A stretch of DNA of 64,000 bases from Vombatus ursinus (GCF_900497805.2 NW_020954581.1:6754142-6818141); one strand, 5' to 3'. Positions 17,205 to 28,449 are shown, counted from the first letter of the stretch. Notes: a model not told the origin generated them from the letters alone. Translations and numbers: made by a program.

Positions 17205-17400
17205 AGCCAAATTGGCTACTCAGTCTTTCAGAAATGCTGTTCCTGCTAGTTTCCCCACCTTTGTGCCATTCTCTTTAACCAGAATGCCCTCTTCCCTTCC
17301 CTCTATCTATATATTGTTGATTCAGTTCTTAAGGGCCAGCATAAGTCCCACTCCAAACCCAGCATCAATGTCCCAGCCTCGTCTTCTGAACTATGATAGC
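17205..17400 (+). mobile_element. L2 3' UTR fragment
   Basis: AGAAATGCTGTTCCTGCTAG and the following pyrimidine-rich text match the sense L2 3' region seen at 14800-15150. Confidence 0.5.
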
Positions 17401-17454
17401 AAATATAGTTTGTTGGCATGTACTGTCTTTGTGATTCCACACAATCCACTTTAC

Positions 17455-17570
17455 CAATTGAAACCTCAGTTTCTCTGACTGTAAAGTGGCAATTTTAATA
17501 CCTACTCTACTTATCTTAAAAGGCAGCTATAATGATCAAATAAAATGTTAAATTTAGATCCTTTAAAATG
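17455..17570 (+). mobile_element. MIR-type SINE 3' fragment
   Basis: AACCTCAGTTTCTCTGACTG, then TACCTACTCTACTTATC and ATGATCAAATAAAATG match the MIR 3' half. Confidence 0.6.
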
Positions 17571-17574
17571 AGAT

Positions 17575-17995
17575 CAAAGAAAGAGGAAAAGTTCCCAGAA
17601 GTACAAACATATTTATAGCAACTATTTTTGGTGAATTGGAAACTGAGGGTATCCCATAAATCGGGAATTGAAATAACAAGTTATGGCATATGGATGTGAT
17701 AGAATGCAAATGTACTGTAAAAAAACGATGAAGGGGATGATTTCAGAGAAACTGGGGAAGACTTGTATGAACTAAGGTAAAGGGCAGTAAGCAGAACCAA
17801 AAAGACAGTTTATACAATAGTAATATTGTAAAGATAATCAACTTTGAAAGGCTTAATAATTCTAATAAACAAAATGAACAATCACAATTCTGAAGGACTC
17901 ATGAGGAAACAAGCATTCTACATCCAGATAGAGAGCTAATGAATTTAGAGTACAGATTAAATCATTTTTTTCTTTTCTTTTTTTTCAAACTAAAA
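17575..17995 (+). mobile_element. Old L1 3' fragment (ORF2 end, 3' UTR)
   Basis: Sense-strand L1 ORF2 C-terminal sequence (TATTTATAGCAACTATTTTT, GGGAAGACTTGTATGAACTA, AAGCAGAACCAAAAAGACAG) runs into an old L1 3' UTR (CAGAGGACTCATGA-type segment at 17895). It is heavily diverged and has no open frame. Confidence 0.75.
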
Positions 17996-18089
17996 GCTCA
18001 TAAGGGCTGACCCAACCCCCAAAGTAGAGGATCAGTGTTTCTGAGCCTTGATTGTTATATTCCTGTTCATCTAAATAGAAGAGAGAGCA

Positions 18090-18930
18090 AAACATACATT
18101 CTTCTCTTCTTGGAAGCAAGACCCTAAGAATATAAGTTTCAAGTGGCAGGGCTAAAGTGGTATGATTGACATTTTGGAGCTTAATTACAGAAGATTTTGA
18201 ATGAAAAATTAGAAGATTGTGATTTAAAAGACAATGGAGGGACAGTAGAGCTTTTTGAATAGAGGAGAGATGTGGTTACTGTAGCATATTAGGATTATTA
18301 CTTGGATAGAATAGTGGAGGATGCAATGGAGGAAGTGGGTCAGGAACACGTTCAGAAACTATTATCTGAATCTAGGGAAAGGTGATGAAGGCCTGAACTA
18401 GAAGGATTGATCGTCACAACATCTCAGGCAGGCTGTAAATGTGTGATTACTCTTATTATACAGATGAGGGGGCAAGAGACTCAGGGAGATTAAGAGAACG
18501 TTGAAGGTCATATAGATAGGAAGGCAGGATTTGATTCCAGGTGTTAATGATTTTCAGTCCAATACATTAGTACACAATGGGTCTTCTAACACAAATAGAG
18601 AAGTGAGAAGAGGAGCATAGATTTGGGGGAAAGAACATTTCAATTCAAATTATGGAGAGTATATGATGTTGGCGGGCTATCCAGGTGGAAATATCAAGCA
18701 AGAACTTGAAAGTGTTTGACTTGGTTCTCAGGGAAGAGGTTAGAGACAAAAGTAAGGATTTGTACATCATCTGAATTGAAATAGTAACTGAAGACACGGA
18801 AGCAGATTTCCCTAAAGAAAGAGCAGAGGGCAACAAAGACAAGAGAGAGCTTTCAGCTACAGAGAAGAAGTAGTTAAAAGTTAGGAGGAGACCCATAAGT
18901 ATGCAAAAGCCAAAAGAGAAAAGGCTAGGA
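18090..18930 (-). mobile_element. L2 fragment, interrupted by MIR
   Basis: Purine-rich sequence (AATGGAGGGACAGTAGAGC, GAAGGCCTGAACTAGAAGG, TGTACATCATCTGAATTG) is the reverse complement of the L2 3' region. A MIR fragment lies within it at 18415-18570. Confidence 0.6.
18415..18570 (-). mobile_element. MIR-type SINE fragment
   Basis: TATACAGATGAGGGGGCAAG, a decayed AAGGTCATATAGATAGGAAG and TTGATTCCAGGTG segment are the reverse complement of MIR. Confidence 0.6.
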
Positions 18931-19029
18931 AGAAGTCAGGTGAAGAAAATGAGGTTCAACATTTTTGGGACTACTCAAAGCCCATAAAGCTTATACAAGG
19001 CAGAGCCAGAATCCCATTTATTCCAAATT

Positions 19030-19255
19030 GTTCCTTTTTCATTTCTCGAGGGAGAGGGAAGCAGGGGAGAAGGAAAGAGAGGAAGAGAGAAAGACACAAA
19101 GAAAGAAACGGAGATAGATGCAGAGACTCAGAAAGACACAGAGAGATAAGCAGAAAACCACCACAATAGCAACAACAACACAGGGAAATAGAAAAAGTCA
19201 AAGATAGAGGAAGACAGAGACATAGATATAAAGAGGCAGGAGAGAGGGGGAGAGC
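19030..19255. repeat. GA-rich low-complexity tract
   Basis: About 220 bp of A/G-rich sequence with GAGAGA and AGACACAG units. The 76-codon minus frame here is Ser/Leu low complexity and not a gene. Confidence 0.8.
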
Positions 19256-19264
19256 GCATTACAT

Positions 19265-19500
19265 GAAAAGAGCTTGTATTTAGATTAAGGAGACACTAGA
19301 TTTTATTTCTACCCTGACATTTACCAGCTGTTGTAATTAGCATAGGCATTTCCCTTAGCTGAGCCCCAGTTACCTCATCTGCAAAATGGGGATAATTATC
19401 CGTACTGCCTACATCACAGGATTTTTGTAAGGATCAAATGAGATAAGGTATATAAACTCTTTGTAAAACCTTAAAGACTACATAAATGTAAGGTACTCTT
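19265..19500 (+). mobile_element. MIR/Mon1-type CORE-SINE
   Basis: CAGTTACCTCATCTGCAAAA, GGATCAAATGAGATAAGGTA and CTTTGTAAAACCTTAAAGAC run in sense order and match the 3' two thirds of a MIR-family SINE. Confidence 0.7.
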
Positions 19501-19684
19501 CTGAAAGTTATTTTGATAATACAATGGCCCCATGAACAATGTGAGAATTCCCTTCATAGCTGCAAATTGCCTTCCATAATCTCCGTTCCAATGTAATCCT
19601 TTTTTTGTTCTTCTATAAATCCTCCATTATTTTCTTGTGTATCTCTTTAATGTTTCATGGATGGTAGTGTAATATATAAAAGGT

Positions 19685-19860
19685 AGAGTGGTATGTTGGA
19701 TCAAGGTTAGACCTTGGACTTAGGAAAACCTAAATTCAAGTTCCACATTTGACACCGTTTGATTATATAATCCTAGGCAAGTCACTTAAGCTCTTGATGC
19801 CCCCAAGGAACTACATAGTATAAGTTGCAGAACAGTAAAAGACTGCATTATTACAGAATA
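19685..19860 (+). mobile_element. MIR-type CORE-SINE
   Basis: AGAGTGGTATGTTGGATCAA (tRNA-like head), CTAAATTCAAGTTCC (B-box region) and TCCTAGGCAAGTCACTTAAG (CORE) in order. Confidence 0.65.
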
Positions 19861-20027
19861 TTTCTTTTCTCAAAGTTCCCTAGACCAATGAAATCTTAGA
19901 TCTAATTAAAAAAATACACTTAGTCTATCTTTGTTTTTCTCTTGATGTTGCTACATATCCTACCTTATTGTCTGCTAATACATATGTTTCATGATGTCTT
20001 ACATATAACATCTTCTGAGTAAGTCAT

Positions 20028-20040
20028 CATTATTAACATT
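20028..20040 (+). repeat. Left target-site duplication of the retroviral retrocopy
   Basis: CATTATTAACATT is repeated perfectly at 21561-21573 and flanks the insertion. Confidence 0.92.
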
Positions 20041-20047
20041 TTTTTTT

Positions 20048-20147
20048 GCAGCCAAAAACAAGGTTTATTGAAGATTCGCCATATTAGCTAGACTCTTAAG
20101 GAATCTGAGCATCTATAGGCTATTGGCTAGATTCTAAGAATCAGAGC
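20048..20147 (-). repeat. R region, 3' copy
   Basis: About 100 nt repeated at 21461-21560. It carries AATAAA about 20 nt before the poly(A) junction and starts about 25 nt downstream of the TATA box, as expected for a retroviral R. Confidence 0.85.
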
Positions 20148-20169
20148 ATCTTAATGGAGACAAGATGGA

Positions 20170-20177
20170 CTTATATA
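20170..20177 (-). promoter_or_regulatory. TATA box in U3
   Basis: TATATAAG on the minus strand lies about 25 nt upstream of the R start. This supports the U3/R assignment. Confidence 0.75.
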
Positions 20178-20443
20178 CAGAAAGACTGTGGGAGGGATCT
20201 AGGAGTAGCTAAGTAGTCCATGAGGTAATAGAATTCCCAAGGGTGGGAAATGGAGCCTAGGTGGGACCAAGGGTGGGAAATGGTCTGTGGCCATAAGGAG
20301 GCAAGACAATGGACTGGAGATTGGGTATAGCCACAATGAAAGACCAGTTGTTGGGATTATAGCCTCAGGGGACCGCCAGAGATTTGGCCATGTGGGAAAG
20401 TCCAGGGTTTTTCCTTTCTGGGGTCCAGATCCCAACCCCATCA

Positions 20444-20456
20444 TTCCCCCCTCAAA
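20444..20456 (-). other. Polypurine tract before U3
   Basis: TTTGAGGGGGGAA on the minus strand directly precedes the TGATG start of U3. Polypurine tracts prime plus-strand synthesis in retroviruses. Confidence 0.75.
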
Positions 20457-21351
20457 CAAATAGGAACCCAAATTCTTTTGGGGTAAGGGGCGAAGTTATC
20501 GGCTTCTGAAACTGCTTCCTGCTGGCAAGGGGCGTGGAGCTGTCCCTGCCTTGAGAGAGTCCCAAAGATGAGGTTGACTGGAAACTGAGCACTGGCTGCA
20601 TCCAGGGAATGATGTGGGGACATTGGCAGGTACCCGTTATTTACTACCAACTATAGGTGAATGGCCTGTAGTCTGGAAGACACAAATCTGACAGCAAACC
20701 AAGTTCGGAGGCCAGCTTCTTTACCTTGAGCTGGATGTGCTGAATGTGGGTGATGCTTCCAGGCAAAGGTTGCCCTAGGGTCCACACTATAGCTGCTGCC
20801 CCTCCCCCCTTCTTTCTTTCCCAGGTGGGGGAGGGCCAAATCAGAAGTACTCAAGTGAAGGGAGTGGGAGAAAAGAGTGAGCAGGGTAGTAGGGAGGAGT
20901 TCTGAACTCTTTAATGATCAATCACAAAACCTCCAGAATATGCCAATATATTTTTAGCTGTTCTAACTTTCCCTGTAACCTCCATGAAGGAGGATTCAGA
21001 GGTGTAGAGGGAAGGGAGTAAATAAGCCTCAGGGAACCAAAAAGCAGCCGCAGTTTTCCCCAATTCCCTGGGGCTGAGGGAATTCACAGATACACTTCCG
21101 GATAGGGTGTCCATCCTTGTCCTCTATGTTGTGAAAGGTGTACCCAGGTCCATGGCCTTGAATGACCCAGTGGACCGAGAGCCTGAGAGCGTCAGGTCGA
21201 GTGCAAGACAGCTTTGTAACTGTCTGTCCGAAAAGCACCTCCAAGCCTTGGTGCTTGGAGAGCAACCCCAACTGCAGAGCAAGAAAGGGAGGGAGAGGAG
21301 GCTTACATACCTTCCAGTATTGGCTGGAGAAGAACTTGGGGTTAGGCAGTT

Positions 21352-21369
21352 TCCCCATACAGGCCACCA
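21352..21369 (-). other. Primer-binding-site-like segment
   Basis: TGGTGGCCTGTATGGGGA on the minus strand starts three bases after the CA end of U5. It starts with TGG, complementary to a tRNA CCA end. I could not assign the tRNA. Confidence 0.65.
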
Positions 21370-21460
21370 AAATGATGCGGGTTTAAGGGTCCATGGGTGC
21401 TGGGACCCCAAAATCACAACACACAGGTCCGGCCCAAAAGAATTTGACCCAAGCCTTCTT

Positions 21461-21560
21461 GCAGCAAAAACAAGGTTTATTGAAGATTTGCCATATTAGC
21501 TAGACTCTTAAGGAATCTGAGTATCTATGGGCTATTGGCTAGATTCTAAGAATCAGTGCC
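21461..21560 (-). repeat. R region, 5' copy
   Basis: The 5' copy of R begins the element. The insertion starts exactly at R, where transcription would start. Confidence 0.85.
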
Positions 21561-21573
21561 CATTATTAACATT

Positions 21574-22844
21574 AAACAGCTCACATACACCATAGATCCT
21601 TCCACATCCCTTTGAACTTGAATGCACTTTGTGCCTTCTGTTATTGTAGTGTTCCATATTTCACAGTGATATGCAATCACCATTAGAATATAAGTACTCT
21701 CCAAATAGGCTTTGATGTCATTAAGCAGCTTGGGATTGCTTCAGAAGAGAAAGTGGTACGTACAACTCCTCCAAAGTGATCTAACCCCTTTGCCTCCTTT
21801 ATTCAATTTGGGGTCTCTCTCATTGTCTTTCTGCAGTACATTGGGGTGTGGATGCAGATGTATGACGAAGAAAGCATCGGGCACAAACACATCACACATA
21901 GAAAATGCAAAGTTCTAACAAGGGAAGAGAAAGAAAGAAAAAAAAAAACACCTTGTATCTCAGGGAATCTTATATCACACTTTCTATAGTGGTTTCACCA
22001 AATTTATTTTGAAAAAGTTAAATATTGGTGAAACAAGAGCATCTCTATAGGGATGATATAGTATCTATTTGTTTAAAAAGGTAACTGTGTTCTCCAGTGA
22101 TTTAACTAAAAAAACAAACATCTCTAGATCAAGTTAAATACAAATCTTCTAAAGCCAGTGTGGAAATGATCTTCAAATTCTGATTTTTTTCCCTGTCTTT
22201 TCTATTTTTAAAATGTGTGTGTATGTGTGTGTGTGTGTGTGCATGCACACACATGGGCGCGCTTGGCTGAGCTTAAAGACTACAGTAAAATCAAGGGTTA
22301 TTTGAGATGAAAGAAAAACTATTCTGGGAAATACGGTTTCTAAATGTTTAAAAAAATTAAAAAAATGATATATTTACTTGTTGCACTTTTTTGAGCCTCC
22401 TGCCTGATATGTTACACTCTGCCATCTCCACAGGGTAGATTACATAATGTACATTGGCTTTGAAAATATGTAATCCTTTCTTCTTTGCCACAGTACTTGA
22501 ACACTGCGCTGACCCATTCAGTTAGAACCCTGTCTGAGATATCAAACTCTTATTTTGGCTTACTTGATGATCCAGGAAACTAGAAGGAACACTAGTGTCT
22601 CTTTTCGCTCCCTCTGAGTTTTTTTACGGTAGTCTCCATTTGATAATGTCCAAAACACTTTAGCGGATTTTCTTTTATTCTTTACTTTGATTGCTACATC
22701 AGCTGATATTCAAGTAGTAATAGAGTTATATTACTTGATCCACGATAAGATATGAGATTGGATTTTACCTGCGTAATCTCAGGAGCTCCTAATTCCTTTC
22801 TTCTCATTTATATTGGTGTCCAGAGTTCTGGAATAATTTCCTGG
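21574..22844. other. Unassigned stretch with a TG tract
   Basis: I see no gene. A (TG)n microsatellite lies at about 22214-22242. 22380-22830 is repeat-free as far as I can see and includes no open exon-like frame. Confidence 0.5.
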
Positions 22845-23020
22845 TGAAGTGGAAAAAAAGCATTAGATTTGGAGTCAGAGTACTGGGTTTGAATCCTGGG
22901 CATGGCATTAATACTTATGTGATAGTTGTCAAATCATTTAACATATGTAGACCTTAGTTTTCTTATCTGTAAAATAAGGGTATTAGACTAGATAACACCC
23001 ATTCTTCTCACTCTTAACTA
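22845..23020 (+). mobile_element. MIR-type CORE-SINE
   Basis: GATTTGGAGTCAGAGTACTG then GGGTTTGAATCC (B box), CAAATCATTTAACATATG and TTTTCTTATCTGTAAAATAA run in sense order. Confidence 0.75.
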
Positions 23021-23592
23021 TTTATTAGTCTTCACATGCTGAACCCCTTTATGGGCAATCCATGTTCAACATCAGATAGGAGATTCAAAGCAAGGGAGCA
23101 TCTACCATTTCCTCCATTCACCTTTGACCCTTCATCATGTGTCAAGAGCCTATTGCAGTTCCATCATATAATTAGCCACCTGAATGCCAGGGCCTGCCCA
23201 ATGTGGTCATCTTGCTTTCAGGCCTGTCACTGCCTTCCTTGCCATAATTAGAAATCTAAAAATTATAAACTGTCATCTCCAAAGAACATGCCTCCGGAAC
23301 ATGGGGGAGTTAATCACCTCCATCTTAAGACTAGCTTTCAGGGTGAGTTCTCCTGATTGATAGCTGGGTAGGTAAAACTTCACCTCAATCCACTATTTGT
23401 AACTGGTCTCACGTGGTGTTTCACATCTCATCCATGATACGTCAGGCTACCAAAGTCTACCTATCTCATTATCTATCCTGCTCCTCTGCGTTTGTCATTT
23501 TCTGCACTTCTTCTTTTTACATTTTTTTTGGCCCTTTCAATAAGAATCAAATTCATGATACCTTTGTTGTTAGAAATGAAGTAACACTAACA
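23021..23592. other. Unassigned unique stretch
   Basis: No gene or repeat recognised. Short plus frames at 23036-23251 and 23413-23598 show no known domain. Confidence 0.5.
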
Positions 23593-23600
23593 GCCTAGAC

Positions 23601-23804
23601 CAAAGGTGGGGAACCTGTGGTCTTAAGGCCACATGTAGTCTTCTAGGTCCTTGGGTGTGGCCTTTGGACTGAGTCCAAGTTTTTTTGGAACAAATCCTTT
23701 TATCAAGGGGATTTGTTCTGTGAAGTTTGGATTCAGTCAAAGGGAAACACTTGAAGACCTAGAGGGTCACATGCGGCCTCAAGACTGGAGGTTCCCCTCC
23801 CCTG
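23601..23804. mobile_element. hAT-type MITE, copy 1
   Basis: This 204-bp element has inverted ends (CAAAGGTGGGGAACC on the left; CAGGGGAGGGGAACC when the right end is reverse-complemented). It has a palindromic centre and no coding capacity. An 8-bp duplication, GCCTAGAC, is perfect at 23593-23600 and 23805-23812, which is the hAT hallmark. The same family recurs at 61757-61959. Confidence 0.9.
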
Positions 23805-23839
23805 GCCTAGACCAAACTAAACCAAAATTCTATCCATTA

Positions 23840-23945
23840 AACTGAAAGCTCTTTGAGGTCAAGGCCTGTCTTATTTTTGTATTGGTATTCACAATGTCTA
23901 GTACTATGTCCAATATGTGGTTAATAAATGCTTGTTGATTGATTT
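23840..23945 (+). mobile_element. L2 3' tail fragment
   Basis: GAAAGCTCTTTGAGGTCAAG, then GTCTAGTACTATGTCC and TTAATAAATGCTTGTTGATT form the sense L2 3' end. Confidence 0.72.
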
Positions 23946-23999
23946 TTGATAGACACCAAATATTTAACAAAAGTATTTGAATAACTGAATTTATGAAGT

Positions 24000-24690
24000 T
24001 GGATAAGAATTACAGAATTTCAGATTGATAAGGACCATCAAATCTTACCCATTCCTGAGAAAAGAATCCATATTATAGTACTAGGATAACTAGCAGAAAT
24101 TTATCACTAATGAACCAATCAATAGTTACTATAATACACCTGACGAGTGTCATTAAGTCTTCTTAAGGAAGAGCCTATGATTTCCTAAATTACCTCATCT
24201 CACTTTTGAATAGCACTAATTTTATCTCCCTTCCCCCTCCCACCCCACCCTCCAAACTCCCTCCCCTTCCACCCCACCAATTACAATAAGACTAAAATTT
24301 CTTCTTTGCAATTTCAGCATCTTAGGTGTCTAGGACCAAGTATTACAAGTTTAGTACCTTTCATTATGAGATTTCTTCAAATATTTGATCCTTGTCATAG
24401 CCCATTCTTCTCTTCATCAAGATAAACACCCCTGCTTCTTTTAACCAGGCCTCATATGGTATGGACCAAATACTCTTCACTCTCATAGTTATGCTTTTTC
24501 CCAGGTTGTCAATGTCTTTCCTAAATTGCTACACCCAGAATGCACCACGATACTGCATATGTGGTCTGGCTAGGGAAGATGCAGTGGGTGGTTCTCACCT
24601 GCTTATTCTTGGAAGTCATGGTCAAATTGTTGTAGGGGTCCTTATGTCTATAATCACTTATGCTTTGTCAAGAAAAGGTAGTCTTACCTA
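24000..24690 (-). mobile_element. L3/CR1 LINE 3' region
   Basis: The sequence runs in reverse orientation from the CR1-type 3' end (ACAGAATTTCAGATTGATAA, GGACCATCAAATC) into the 3' UTR with CAGGCCTCATATGGTATGG, GTTGTCAATGTCTTTCCTAA and CATATGTGGTCTGGCTAGGG. These match the conserved text of mammalian L3/CR1 tails. A C-rich tract at 24228-24278 lies within it. Confidence 0.72.
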
Positions 24691-25777
24691 AATATTAAGC
24701 ATCTTTTCTTTCTTGGTAAGTATAACAATGAGTTGCTGAATGTGTTAGCTTGAACTTTTATCATCCATTTATATGGAAATCCCCTTTCCCAATATTATTT
24801 TTTTGGAATATGTTACACCCCATCATTATTCATTGCATGCATATATCCCGTCTCTGTAGACTTCATATTCCTTACTTTATAAGCATTAGTGCAATAAGGT
24901 CTGTTCCTTATACACTGCACCAGCCTTTTCTGGCATAGCCAAGCATAGAACAAATAACCTTATACTAGTTTCTGTAATTGCATTTTTGTATAATTCCAGA
25001 CCATGGAGAGCAAATTCTATAAGAACTTTATGCAAAAGCTCAGGGAGCTCTAACTCCTTAATTCTTTCCCTGTAGAAATGGGTTTCGTCAATGTTCATTT
25101 CAGTTGGAGGTGAGAGAATGGGCACAGATGGCTGTGAAAATGGTACACTGCCACTGGGAAACCAGGTATGTGGGTATAGATGCCATTTGGTATTCCATAA
25201 TAGTCTTGGAAATTAATGTTAAATCAGTCTTCAAAATCATAATAAAGAGAAGCTCATCTATTATTCATTTCTTTATTCTGAGGGCTAACATTCAGAGCAT
25301 AAAACCCAATATATGCTAGAAGAATGCAAAAGAAATATGATTTACAATTAATGCATCAAGCATGCTTAAGAATCACTAACAGCACCTTGCTTCATCTGGG
25401 GGAACAATTGATGGCTTCTTGAACACCTGTAGACCTTTGGAACCTCATGGACTGGGCTTCTACCATTAAAAAAGAAGATGAGGTTAAACAGTCTAAGACA
25501 ACTTTTATTTATTTTTTCATGCAGGGTCTGGTTGAATTTTGAAGGTAATTAGTTGGTCATATTCCAGAAATAGTAAATATTTTATACTGGCTCATAGCAA
25601 CAGGTAGCTAGAATGTCTAATTTGTATATATCATTAAGAAAAGGAGCAATTATCTTTCATACTTACAGATAGATGGTTGCCTCCAGGGTTCACAGGTAAT
25701 CAGACTTTTTTTCTGAATAGTTCAGCACATATTTTTGTTTCTACTTAAAATAACTACCACTTTTTGAATAAGATTTG

Positions 25778-25820
<43 letters not shown>

Positions 25821-26281
25821 TGGACAAGCCTGAAGTTGGCTTTATGAGTCCTTTAAGTTATGTATTCTACTCATCCTTCATAGTATTGTAGACAGGAAAA
25901 CTCTACAAATTAATAAAAAGCCCCTAAGCTAAAAAGAACCCAAATCCAATTGGTTTCCAAAATGGAGGATAATTATGTAAATTAAAGAAATGATGAAAGG
26001 AGATATATCTCCATAAGCATAGATTTTGTAGACGCATGCTGTTTTTTTAAAATTCTATTGTTACCATTAATAATCGGTTTATTTAATCAGTTTATTGTAT
26101 TACCCAAGTATTGTACATTATCACCCTGTTTTATTTTTGTGTGCATAAATTTATATACATACACATGTATATGTGTATATATGTGTGTGTGTGTATGTGT
26201 GTGTGTCTGTATATGTACCTATGTATGCCCTTTTAGTAGATTAATTACTTGGACTAGTGAAGAAAAGGAGGGAAGAGAATA
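24691..26281. other. Unassigned stretch with TG microsatellites
   Basis: No gene seen. (TG)n tracts lie at about 25783-25819 and 26172-26210. Frames at 24886-25125 (minus) and 25104-25319 (plus) have no recognisable domain. Confidence 0.5.
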
Positions 26282-26537
26282 AGCATTTATATAGTATTAC
26301 TATGTGTCAGGCTTTGTGCTAAGTTCTTTAGAAATACTATCTCATTTTATACTCACAGCAACCCTGGGAGGCAGGTGACCTTATTATGCTCAGTTTACAG
26401 TTGAAGAAACTGAGGCAAAAAGTGACTAAATAACTTGCCCAATGTCACACAGCTATTAAGTGTCTGAGGCCAGATTTGAACTCAGGTTTTCCTGAATCCA
26501 GTTTTATTACACTATCCGCTGCACCACCTACCTGCCT
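26282..26537 (-). mobile_element. CORE-SINE (Mon1/Mar1-like), nearly full length
   Basis: The 3' tail (AAGCATTTATATAGTATTAC), CORE (AACTTGCCCAATGTCACACA) and tRNA-like head (GCTGCACCACCTACCTGCCT) appear in reverse orientation. Confidence 0.8.
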
Positions 26538-26554
26538 CAAGAAGACTTAGAAGG

Positions 26555-26765
26555 AATCAGTATGGTATAATAGAGAGGACATTGGATTTAAAATCAGTGG
26601 AACTAGTTCTACAACTTATTATCTGTATGACCTTGCACAAGTCACAATTTCTCTGGGCCTCAGTTTTCCAATCTATAAAATGACAGAGTTGAATGCAATG
26701 GCTTCTAAGGTCCCTTTGGTGTTTACATGTATGAGCTCTTTAAATGGCTCTAATTTTGGAAAGCC
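26555..26765 (+). mobile_element. MIR/THER-type CORE-SINE
   Basis: AGTATGGTATAATAGAGAGG (head), TTATCTGTATGACCTTGCAC (CORE), GGCCTCAGTTTTCCAATCTA and a TCTAAGGTCCCTTTGG tail. Confidence 0.78.
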
Positions 26766-26794
26766 GTTAGACTTGCCTTGATTGTAAAGTGAAA

Positions 26795-27062
26795 GTGGTG
26801 TCAGAGTTAAAAAGCAGGATAAGTAGAGACTTCAAAGATCCAAATTTGGTCTCAGTGTCTAGGGAAAAAAGGACAATTTCTAACAATTAGAGTGTCCAAA
26901 AGTGGCCCAAACTACTCCAAGAGGTCGCTCCTTATTACAGATGTTTCAGCAGAGGTTGGATGTTGCATATTTTGTGATTGGGATTCTTCGGTAGGTATGG
27001 GTTGGACTCTATGGCCATTAAGGTTCTTTGTTCTCTTACAATTCTGAGATTCCATGAGAATT
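26795..27062 (+). mobile_element. L3/CR1 LINE 3' end
   Basis: TTTCTAACAATTAGAGTGTC, CAGAGGTTGGATGTTGC, GGGTTGGACTCTATGGCC and the terminal ATTCTGAGATTCCATGA are the sense 3' end of L3/CR1. Confidence 0.72.
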
Positions 27063-28449
27063 TCTGAAATACCAACCTGAGCTTTAGTTCTCAAGAACTA
27101 CTGTCTGGATTTGAAAAGTGTTCTGATCAAGAGAATGCCTTCCATGCCTCATCCTACAGCCTTGTAGTTAGTCATGTTCTAGGGACACTTTTTGGTGTAT
27201 ACTGACTCCCCAGAAATTTGAAACCAAGGAAAGATGCTCCTGAGGGAAAAAAAAGGATAAAGCTCAGAAGAGATGTTAAAGGAACTGGAATAGAGCAGGT
27301 TTTGTTTAGGGGTGTGTGATCAAAAAGATGGAAACTTTTGCCACAATGAGCCACTGTGTTGGACACAGAGCGCATAAGCCCTTTAAATGATGCCTGTTCA
27401 GGTTTCAGAGCCTATCTTAAAGATTGGTATATTCTTGAAAAAAATTGTGGTCCTTTCATATTTAGGAATAATAATGGTATTTATTCCATTCATGTCCCCT
27501 TTTCCTAACTAGGTTCGATTCTTTTTTAAAAGATATTTTATAGGCATAATACAAACCAACTCAGTCACTGTGGATTTGGGAGAACTGATTAAAAGCATTT
27601 CTGAAATCAGATATATTTCCTCTTTTTTTTCTCTTTTGTCCTGCAAAGAGGTAGGGGGTGGGGAGTAGGAGAATAAATTTGTTTCTTGGACACATGAAAA
27701 ATCAGATGAAAGTCATTTTTTTCTATTTTATTTCCATGCTCAGAATGCATATTCAAACTATTGAAACTAACACAGCAGTCTAGTTCTTTAGTTAAACCAC
27801 CAACTACCCATCTGTAGGGGTGAAGAAAACCTATTTTTATGCACTGTGACATTTTTAACTTGTAAAACATTACAAATGTAGGTGGGAGTTCTCACAGTCT
27901 GAAGTATTTTTAGAGTTCCATAATCATCCTATTCAGAGTTCAGGAGTGGCTTTTTTTTTCAACATCTTGGCATGTCATGGCCTTTTCTCTGTAATGGTAT
28001 ATGTTTAAAAAATAAATCTCTTCTTTTACTGCTTCTCCCAATCTTCCTGATGAAAATTCCTGGATTGAGACATAAAACACATATTTAGACATTCTACTCT
28101 GCTACTCCATCTCTCTGTCTCTCTGATTCTTTTTAGCTCACTGTCTCTGTCTTTTTCCTTTTATCTCTCACCATACATACATACATATACGTGTGTGTGT
28201 GTGTGTATATCTATATCTATATCTCTATCTACATATATATATATATATCCACATACCATCTTCTTACTATTATACTTCTGGAAAGGGAAAAATTAAAAAA
28301 GTATCTAAATTTCTATTAAGCATGCCCAATTCAGACTAAATTTTTCTTTACCTTCCTCTTGTTTTTTATGAGCAGTAGTTAGGCTCAAACCTACTTTTCC
28401 ACTAAGCCACAGAATCATTTAGTGGAAAGAGTACTGGGTTCCAAAGTCC
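27063..28449. other. Unassigned stretch with a microsatellite
   Basis: No gene seen. A CT-rich and (TA/CATA)n tract lies at about 28100-28250. The minus frame 27870-27607 has no recognisable domain. Confidence 0.5.

Larger units (their letters stand above)
20041..21560 (-). mobile_element. Retrocopied endogenous retrovirus transcript (R-U5-PBS...U3-R-polyA)
   Basis: A 1,520-bp minus-strand insertion is flanked by a perfect 13-bp duplication and ends in T7 (poly(A) of the transcript) next to the left duplication. In element order it has R (21560-21461), U5 (21460-21373, ending CA), a three-base gap, a primer-binding-site-like segment starting TGG (21369-21352), an internal region of about 0.9 kb, a G-rich polypurine tract (20456-20444), U3 beginning TGATG (20443-20148), a TATA box (20177-20170), R again (20147-20048) with AATAAA, then poly(A). 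An integrated provirus would begin with U3 and lack the A-tail. This order is that of the RNA, so L1 machinery probably copied it, as known for HERV-W processed copies. The internal part is far shorter than a provirus and shows no recognisable gag, pol or env. It is a broken fossil. The two R copies differ by about 5%, suggesting a moderately young insertion. The retroviral class is undetermined. Confidence 0.85.

Noticed and set aside
20199-20471. A 90-codon minus frame with hydrophobic residues
   Set aside because: It lies across the polypurine tract and U3, which are non-coding in this class of element.
21107-21499. Frames of 97-130 codons on both strands within the retroviral retrocopy
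   Set aside because: They overlap each other and the U5/leader region and show no gag, pol or env motif.
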